NCBI GenBank assembly: GCA_027027005.1
Contig: JALVMN010000158.1
Coordinates: 1-38,712, forward strand
Length of the DNA stretch: 38,712 bases
From: Desulfobacterales bacterium
GTDB lineage: Bacteria; Desulfobacterota; DSM-4660; Desulfatiglandales; Desulfatiglandaceae
Direction of reading: 5' to 3'
In this document: positions 34,160-38,712 of the stretch, one piece after another
How the letters are laid out: each line of letters begins with the position of its first letter
Numbering within the stretch: the stretch's first letter is position 1
Translations under genes and position numbers: made by a program
The notes under the pieces: model-generated
Database searches by the model: none
Told to the model about the DNA's origin: nothing
What the model saw: only the letters and a program-made list of their open reading frames with translations

Positions 34160-34882
34160 ATGAGTCAAGACAAAGCTCTCCATATCTCGCAGGACCACAA
34201 GAAGCGTTTTGTAACCAGGACCTTTTCAGGCATCGCTCCAGACTACGATCTGGTCAACTCCATTACAAGCCTGCTCCTGGACCGCTACTGGAGATACAAG
34301 ACCATCAAGGCCCTGGGCCCACGTCTCAAGGGGACCTTGCTGGATCTTTGCGCAGGGACCCTACCCCTGGCCCTCTGCGCCCTTCGGGCAGGGGCTCCCC
34401 GGGTGGTGGCAGTGGACATAAGCATGCAGATGCTGGCAACCGGCCTCAAGCGTGCAAGGTGGTGGCGGCACAAGCTATTTCTTCTTTGTGCGGACGGGGA
34501 GGCGATCCCCTTGGCTGAGAGCAGCGTGGATGGAGTCGTGGTGGCCTTTGGAATAAGGAATCTCTCTCACATGCCCCGGGCCTTCAAAGAGATGCAGCGT
34601 GTGTTGAGGCCGGGCGGGAGGCTCGCCATAGTGGAGTTTTCAAGGCCGACTCTTCCCCTCTTCTCTGGGCTTTACAGGATCTACCTTAGATACTTCCTGG
34701 TCAATGTGGGGGGGCTTCTCACCGGGGACCGGGAGGCCTACCAGTACCTGGTGGATAGCATTTATAAGTTCCCGCCTCCCTCCCATGTCTGTAGGCTCCT
34801 CTCAAGGGCCGGCTTCCACGGGGTTGAAGCCAGCCCCCTTACCCTGGGGCTGGTCACCCTTTACACTGCATGCAACCCATAG
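34160..34882 (+). CDS. ubiE: UbiE/MenG-family methyltransferase, probably demethylmenaquinone methyltransferase
   Basis: A 240-residue S-adenosylmethionine-dependent C-methyltransferase that makes menaquinone from demethylmenaquinone (or acts in ubiquinone synthesis). The signature FSGIAPDYDLVNSITSLLLDRYWR is at about 23-46. The SAM-binding motif reads LLDLCAGTLPLALCAL (near 60), with Cys where many members have a Gly-rich DVAGGTG. The downstream motifs VVVAFGIRNLSHMPRAFKEM and LRPGGRLAIVEFS are typical. The C-terminus has the conserved YQYLVDSIYKFPPP segment. Menaquinone would suit an anaerobe. No other quinone gene is near. It starts 32 bases after the reductase gene with a weak ribosome-binding site. 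Confidence 0.88.
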   Translation: MSQDKALHISQDHKKRFVTRTFSGIAPDYDLVNSITSLLLDRYWRYKTIKALGPRLKGTLLDLCAGTLPLALCALRAGAPRVVAVDISMQMLATGLKRARWWRHKLFLLCADGEAIPLAESSVDGVVVAFGIRNLSHMPRAFKEMQRVLRPGGRLAIVEFSRPTLPLFSGLYRIYLRYFLVNVGGLLTGDREAYQYLVDSIYKFPPPSHVCRLLSRAGFHGVEASPLTLGLVTLYTACNP

Positions 34883-34974
34883 ATATTTCTGCCAAAAGGC
34901 TTTACAATCATTTTATCCTATGATATCGGGCGGATTCGTTCCAGCCTGCATAGCAAAAGGAGTGAAATAGAGCC

Positions 34975-36537
34975 ATGGATATAGCATTCATCCTGGAAAA
35001 GGCCCTGAGCCTTTATGAAGACAAAGAAGCAGTTGTCTCGAGTGAGAAAAGATTCACATACGGTCAATTTGCCAGTCGCTGCTATCGGCTTGCCAGGCAT
35101 TTACGAAGCGCCGGCGTGGGTAAAGGCGACTGTGTGGCCATCCTCCACCACAACAGCCACGAATTTCTGGAGGCCTACTTTGCAGTAGCCCTACTGGGCG
35201 CCATCCTGAACCCGCTGAACTTCAGGCTCTCTGCTAGAGAGATAAATTACATATTGAACGACTCCATGGCTGAGCACATGATTGTTGCCTCCCGCTTCAC
35301 CCCATTGCTGGAACAGATCCGATCCGAGGGTAAAAAATTCAAGGGCCTGCTGGTTACCGGGCAACCTTCTGAGGGGCTTCCTGCGGGTGCGTTTTCTTAC
35401 GAGGAGGCCATCAACGGAGAAGATGACTCTCCCCTCGCCCCCCGGGCGGCCAAAGATGATGACATTGCCCACCTCTATTACACGAGTGGCACAACAGGTT
35501 TACCAAAGGGCGTGCCCCTTACCCACAGAAATGTGGTATTTCACGCCCTGGCTGCCATTGCAGAGCTCAAGATAACCGATGCCGACGTGTGGATACACGT
35601 GGCCCCCCTCTTTCATCTGGCCGATGCCTGGGCCACCTTTTCAGTGACCTGGGTGGGAGGAAGGCACGTGACGGTTGGCGATTTCGAACCCAGGGAGGTC
35701 CTGGCCGCCATGGAGCGCGAAAGGGTCACCATAACAAACATGATTCCTACCATGCTCAACATGTTGGTAAATACCCCTGGAGTGGAAAAATACGACCTTT
35801 CTTCCCTCAGGGTCATATTGAGCGGTGGGGCCCCCATCGCCCCAGAGGTTGTAAAAAAAATAATGGATACCTTCAAGTGCGACTATATCCAGACCTATGG
35901 AATGACAGAGACAAGCCCTTACCTTACGGTTTCCATACTAAAGGAAAAACTCGCCACACTACCTCCCCAAGAGCAGTTTCAGTTTAAGGCCAAGACAGGT
36001 CGTCCCTTCCTTGGGGTGCTCCTCAAAGTGGTGCGGGAAGACGGCACAGAGGTAAAACCCGATGGCCGAGAAGTGGGTGAGATCATAGTGAAGGGAGACA
36101 TAGTCACCCCCGGCTACTGGAAAAGGCCTGAAGAAACCGCCAAGGCCTTCAAGGACGGCTGGCTCTATACAGGAGATATGGCCGTAGTGGACGAGGAAGG
36201 GTATGTAAACATCGTGGACAGAAAAAAAGACATGATCATCACAGGCGGGGAGAATGTTTATTCAGTTGAAGTGGAAAACGTGCTCTATACCCATCCGGCC
36301 ATCCTGGAGGCAGCGGTCATCGGAGTCCCTGACCCCAAGTGGGGCGACGCGGTCAAGGCAGTGGTGGTGCTAAAATCAGGTCACCAGGCCACCGAGGAAG
36401 AGATCATAGCCTATTGCAAGGAGCGGATGGCCCGCTACAAGGCCCCCAAGAGCGTGGATTTCGTCCAAGAGCTACCCAAGACCGGGTCAGGCAAGATTTA
36501 TAAGAAGGCACTGAAGGCGAGATACGCAGGCTCATGA
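34975..36537 (+). CDS. AMP-forming acyl-CoA synthetase
   Basis: A 520-residue ANL-superfamily ligase that activates a carboxylic acid with ATP and CoA, probably a fatty or aromatic acid. The P-loop-like motif YYTSGTTGLPKG is at 168-179, and the A5-type motif QTYGMTETSP is near 303. The hinge region is LYTGDMAVVDEEGYVNIVDR followed by KKDMIITGGENVYSVEVE. The catalytic lysine of the C-terminal domain lies in PKTGSGKIYKKAL near the end. All motifs are intact; the size fits medium- or long-chain acyl-CoA ligases. AGGAG lies 12 bases before ATG 34975. It follows ubiE after 92 bases on the same strand. Confidence 0.92.
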   Translation: MDIAFILEKALSLYEDKEAVVSSEKRFTYGQFASRCYRLARHLRSAGVGKGDCVAILHHNSHEFLEAYFAVALLGAILNPLNFRLSAREINYILNDSMAEHMIVASRFTPLLEQIRSEGKKFKGLLVTGQPSEGLPAGAFSYEEAINGEDDSPLAPRAAKDDDIAHLYYTSGTTGLPKGVPLTHRNVVFHALAAIAELKITDADVWIHVAPLFHLADAWATFSVTWVGGRHVTVGDFEPREVLAAMERERVTITNMIPTMLNMLVNTPGVEKYDLSSLRVILSGGAPIAPEVVKKIMDTFKCDYIQTYGMTETSPYLTVSILKEKLATLPPQEQFQFKAKTGRPFLGVLLKVVREDGTEVKPDGREVGEIIVKGDIVTPGYWKRPEETAKAFKDGWLYTGDMAVVDEEGYVNIVDRKKDMIITGGENVYSVEVENVLYTHPAILEAAVIGVPDPKWGDAVKAVVVLKSGHQATEEEIIAYCKERMARYKAPKSVDFVQELPKTGSGKIYKKALKARYAGS

Positions 36538-36637
36538 TCCCTCCCTCCCCGGCATCGGTTGGGGGGCTGCATGGTAGAGTGTCTGGCATCTATTTTGCAT
36601 CTTTTCCTCCCAGATAGCCTAGCTTCAGGGGGGCACC

Positions 36638-37843
36638 ATGAAAGACAACACTGCCTGGATTCTGGCCCGGCTGGAAAGTGGCTACGGGCTCCCTTCCCTC
36701 TCACCGGTGGCAATCAAGCTGGTGGAGGTGGCCACGAATCCCACAGCATCAGCAGCGGATCTGGTCCGCATCATTGAAAAAGACCCATCACTGTCTGCCA
36801 GGCTCTTAAAGCTCGCCAATAGCGCATTTCTGCGGACCCTTTCCCCTGCACGAACCCTGGAACAGGCTGTGGTCAGGATTGGGTTTACCAGGTTGCGGAT
36901 AATGGCCCTTTCCATCTCCCTCAGGGATACCTTTCCCATGGGCAGGGTGGGTCCCATGGACTATGAGAAATTTTGGAAGATCTCGCTTTATCGTGCAGTG
37001 ATTGCCAGGATACTTGCCAACCACGTGAGGGAGGTGGACCCCGAAGAGGCGTTTGTCTCTGGCCTCCTCATGGAAATAGGGCTCCTGGTATTCTTTGATC
37101 TATTCATAAAAGATAGCGGCAAGGAAGTGAGCCTTGAGCTGGAGCCTTTGGAAGATCTGCTCTCGTGGGAGAGGCAGGAGTTCGGAATGGACCATAGGGA
37201 TGTGGGGAGGATCATGTTGGAGCACTGGAAATTCCCGGAACCGATCCTTTCCAGTCAGGATGTAGTGAATATCGTGGTTGATGGGCCGAGACAAGAGGCA
37301 GGAGGCCAGGAAGACTACACCCTTCTCCAGACAGTTCTATACATGGCAAGGAGGTCTTCACAGATCCTATTTCTTGACTCCACGGGCCTTCACACCCTTT
37401 ACCAAGAAGGGAGACAATTGCTCGGATTGGGTCATGAGCAGTTGAGCCAGACCATTGTAAACGCATTTGGACTGGTGGAAGACGTGGCCCGACAGCTAAA
37501 TGTGGAGTTTGACAGGGAAAGGGATCTCATGGCCTTAATGGAAAAGGCCAACATTGCACTCAGCCAGATATCTGAACAGGTGCACGGCTACGGCGCGGAG
37601 AAGCTACCTTCGCTTACATCTTTACCTCAAAGGGACAAGAAAATTGAAAATGCACTCCAGGCAGTGGCCCACGAGATAAGGAATCCCCTGGTGGCAGTGG
37701 GCGGGTTTGCAAGGCGGCTTGCGGCCTCCATTGAGCCTGGATCCCAGGAAGCCAAATATATAAAGATTATTCTGGAAGAGGCCTCAAGATTGGAAGGCGT
37801 GTTATCAAAGCTGGTTGGGGCTGCAGGCACTTCATCGCTCTGA
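36638..37843 (+). CDS. HDOD-domain protein with C-terminal HisKA dimerisation/phosphoacceptor domain
   Basis: A 401-residue cytoplasmic protein. The HDOD domain covers about 15-225: YGLPSLSPVAIKLVEVATNP, IIEKDPSLSARLLKLANSAF and LEQAVVRIGFTRLRIMAL; the HD pair is replaced (VSGLLMEIGLL). A helical linker follows. The end is a HisKA-type module with His345 in QAVAHEIRNPLVAVGGFARRL, running to EEASRLEGVLSKLVG, where an HATPase domain would be expected but the protein stops. It therefore has a phospho-acceptor site but no kinase core. Its last 12 bases overlap the convergent kinase gene. The start ATG is preceded by GGGGGGCACC. It may be phosphorylated by another kinase or be a truncated kinase. 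Confidence 0.85.
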   Translation: MKDNTAWILARLESGYGLPSLSPVAIKLVEVATNPTASAADLVRIIEKDPSLSARLLKLANSAFLRTLSPARTLEQAVVRIGFTRLRIMALSISLRDTFPMGRVGPMDYEKFWKISLYRAVIARILANHVREVDPEEAFVSGLLMEIGLLVFFDLFIKDSGKEVSLELEPLEDLLSWERQEFGMDHRDVGRIMLEHWKFPEPILSSQDVVNIVVDGPRQEAGGQEDYTLLQTVLYMARRSSQILFLDSTGLHTLYQEGRQLLGLGHEQLSQTIVNAFGLVEDVARQLNVEFDRERDLMALMEKANIALSQISEQVHGYGAEKLPSLTSLPQRDKKIENALQAVAHEIRNPLVAVGGFARRLAASIEPGSQEAKYIKIILEEASRLEGVLSKLVGAAGTSSL

Positions 37844-38712
37844 AGGCCACAGAATTCTCTCAATGGCCTTCATCAATTCCTTCATCCTATATGGTTTCTG
37901 TATGAAGCCGTCACAGCCCTGGTCAAGGATTTCCTGGGCTTCGCCATCAAGGCTGTACCCGCTTGAAAGCAGCACCTTTACATCCGGATCTATCTCTTTC
38001 AAACGTTGATAGACCTCTTTTCCGGTAACCTTGGGCATGATCATGTCAAGGATCACGAGGTCAATCTTATCACGGTTTTGTTTATAACTCTCTATGGCCT
38101 CAGGACCGCTGGAAGCCACAAAGACCTCGTAGCCCATTGCTGTAAGGAGGTCCTTTCCAATCTGGATTATGTGATCTTCATCATCCACCAACAATACGGT
38201 CCCCTTGCCCCCCTTGAGAACTGATGAGACCATGGATTTTTTTTCCAACGGCCTCTTGGACGCTGGCAGATATATTTTAAAGGTGCTGCCCTTTCCCTTT
38301 TCAGATTCCACATCAATGTACCCGCCGTGCCCCTTGACGATCCCATAAGCAGAGGCAAGCCCAAGGCCCGTGCCATGCCCCATCTCCTTGGTGGTAAAAA
38401 AGGGCTCGAATATGCGATCCTGGATCTCTTTGTCCATACCAACACCGGTATCCCTCACAGTTAGCAGCACATAGCTTCCTTTTTTCGGCTTGTATAGCCG
38501 GCCACCCATATCTTCATGGGTGATATTCCTCGTGGCGATAAAGAGTTCTCCACCTGATGGCATGGCCTGCCATGCGTTTACATAGAGGTTGAACAACACT
38601 TGCTCAAGCTGTGATCTGTCCCCCTCTATGGGCAAGAGATCCTGGGCGAGATCCAAGTGGATCTCAATCTCCTTTTTGGTCCTGCCGAATGTCTCTGCTG
38701 TCTCCCTCACCA
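37832..38712 (-). CDS. Hybrid histidine kinase, C-terminal part (ATPase and receiver domains; 5' end outside window)
   Basis: The frame is open to the right edge, so only the last 293 or so residues are seen. The ATPase domain shows the N box QLEQVLFNLYVNAWQAM, G1 DTGVGMD, the F box RIFEPFFTTKEMG and G2 HGTGLGLASAYGIVKGHGG. A linker leads to a receiver domain: TVLLVDDEDHI, phospho-acceptor Asp in LVILDMIMPKVTG, LSSGYSLDGEA and FIQKPYR. The HisKA part and any sensor domain lie beyond 38712. Its receiver C-terminus is strikingly like the fragment in the pseudogene at 17866. It ends tail to tail with the HDOD-HisKA gene, overlapping by 12 bases. Confidence 0.92.
   Translation of the reverse strand, partial: VRETAETFGRTKKEIEIHLDLAQDLLPIEGDRSQLEQVLFNLYVNAWQAMPSGGELFIATRNITHEDMGGRLYKPKKGSYVLLTVRDTGVGMDKEIQDRIFEPFFTTKEMGHGTGLGLASAYGIVKGHGGYIDVESEKGKGSTFKIYLPASKRPLEKKSMVSSVLKGGKGTVLLVDDEDHIIQIGKDLLTAMGYEVFVASSGPEAIESYKQNRDKIDLVILDMIMPKVTGKEVYQRLKEIDPDVKVLLSSGYSLDGEAQEILDQGCDGFIQKPYRMKELMKAIERILWPSER

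Overview
The window is chromosomal DNA from a Gram-negative bacterium, most likely a member of the Desulfobacterota (the former Deltaproteobacteria). This is inferred from gene content: a DHH-CBS-tRNA nucleotidyltransferase fusion, a YedF selenium/sulfur protein, DksA, TrkA/TrkH, many PAS/REC/HDOD regulators, a BamA-like crotonase, a menaquinone-type UbiE/MenG methyltransferase and a CoA-disulfide-reductase-rhodanese fusion. GC content is moderate. No phage, transposase, CRISPR array or rRNA gene is visible.

Layout. 1-4260 (minus strand): the start of a periplasmic-binding-domain sensor cut by the left edge, overlapping the end of a class A penicillin-binding protein, then a crotonase with a C-terminal zinc ribbon. 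A clear terminator and a sigma70-like promoter lie back to back between the last two. 4261-7380: a long intergenic stretch with two perfect palindromes, a small DUF5658-type membrane protein, and an IlvD-family dehydratase flanked by two direct copies of a structured intergenic repeat of about 250 bp. 7382-9662 (minus): yedF and a YifB/ComM AAA ATPase. 9735-17838 (plus): housekeeping genes rpoZ, dnaJ, dksA, the DHH-CBS-nucleotidyltransferase fusion, trpS, scpA, scpB, an RluB-type pseudouridine synthase and tRNA-Val(CAC). The last five protein genes are tightly packed or overlapping.

17866-18410 (minus) is a broken hybrid histidine kinase: its PAS domain now runs out of frame into the last 40 residues of a receiver domain. 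18707-21514 is the trkA-trkH potassium uptake pair. 21710-27851 is a signalling island: a REC-(PAS)5-histidine kinase, a REC-HDOD protein and a REC protein with a degenerate HD-GYP domain in one operon, facing a stand-alone receiver protein. 27864-32252 holds a nitroreductase, an exported SUMF1-domain protein, a YegS-like lipid kinase, gpmI and an orphan Phd/YefM-type antitoxin. 32409-36537 (plus) holds a CoA-disulfide/persulfide reductase with rhodanese domain, a UbiE/MenG methyltransferase and an acyl-CoA ligase. The right end holds an HDOD-HisKA protein lacking an ATPase domain, tail to tail with the C-terminal half of a hybrid kinase.

How the genes work together: most form ordinary housekeeping operons (transcription and stringent response, tRNA charging and maturation, chromosome condensation, K+ uptake). 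The acyl-CoA ligase and crotonase point to use of fatty or aromatic acyl-CoAs. YedF and the rhodanese fusion point to sulfane-sulfur or selenium handling. The less ordinary content is the density of REC/PAS/HDOD regulators, several with missing catalytic parts, together with the deletion scar and the repeat pair around ilvD.
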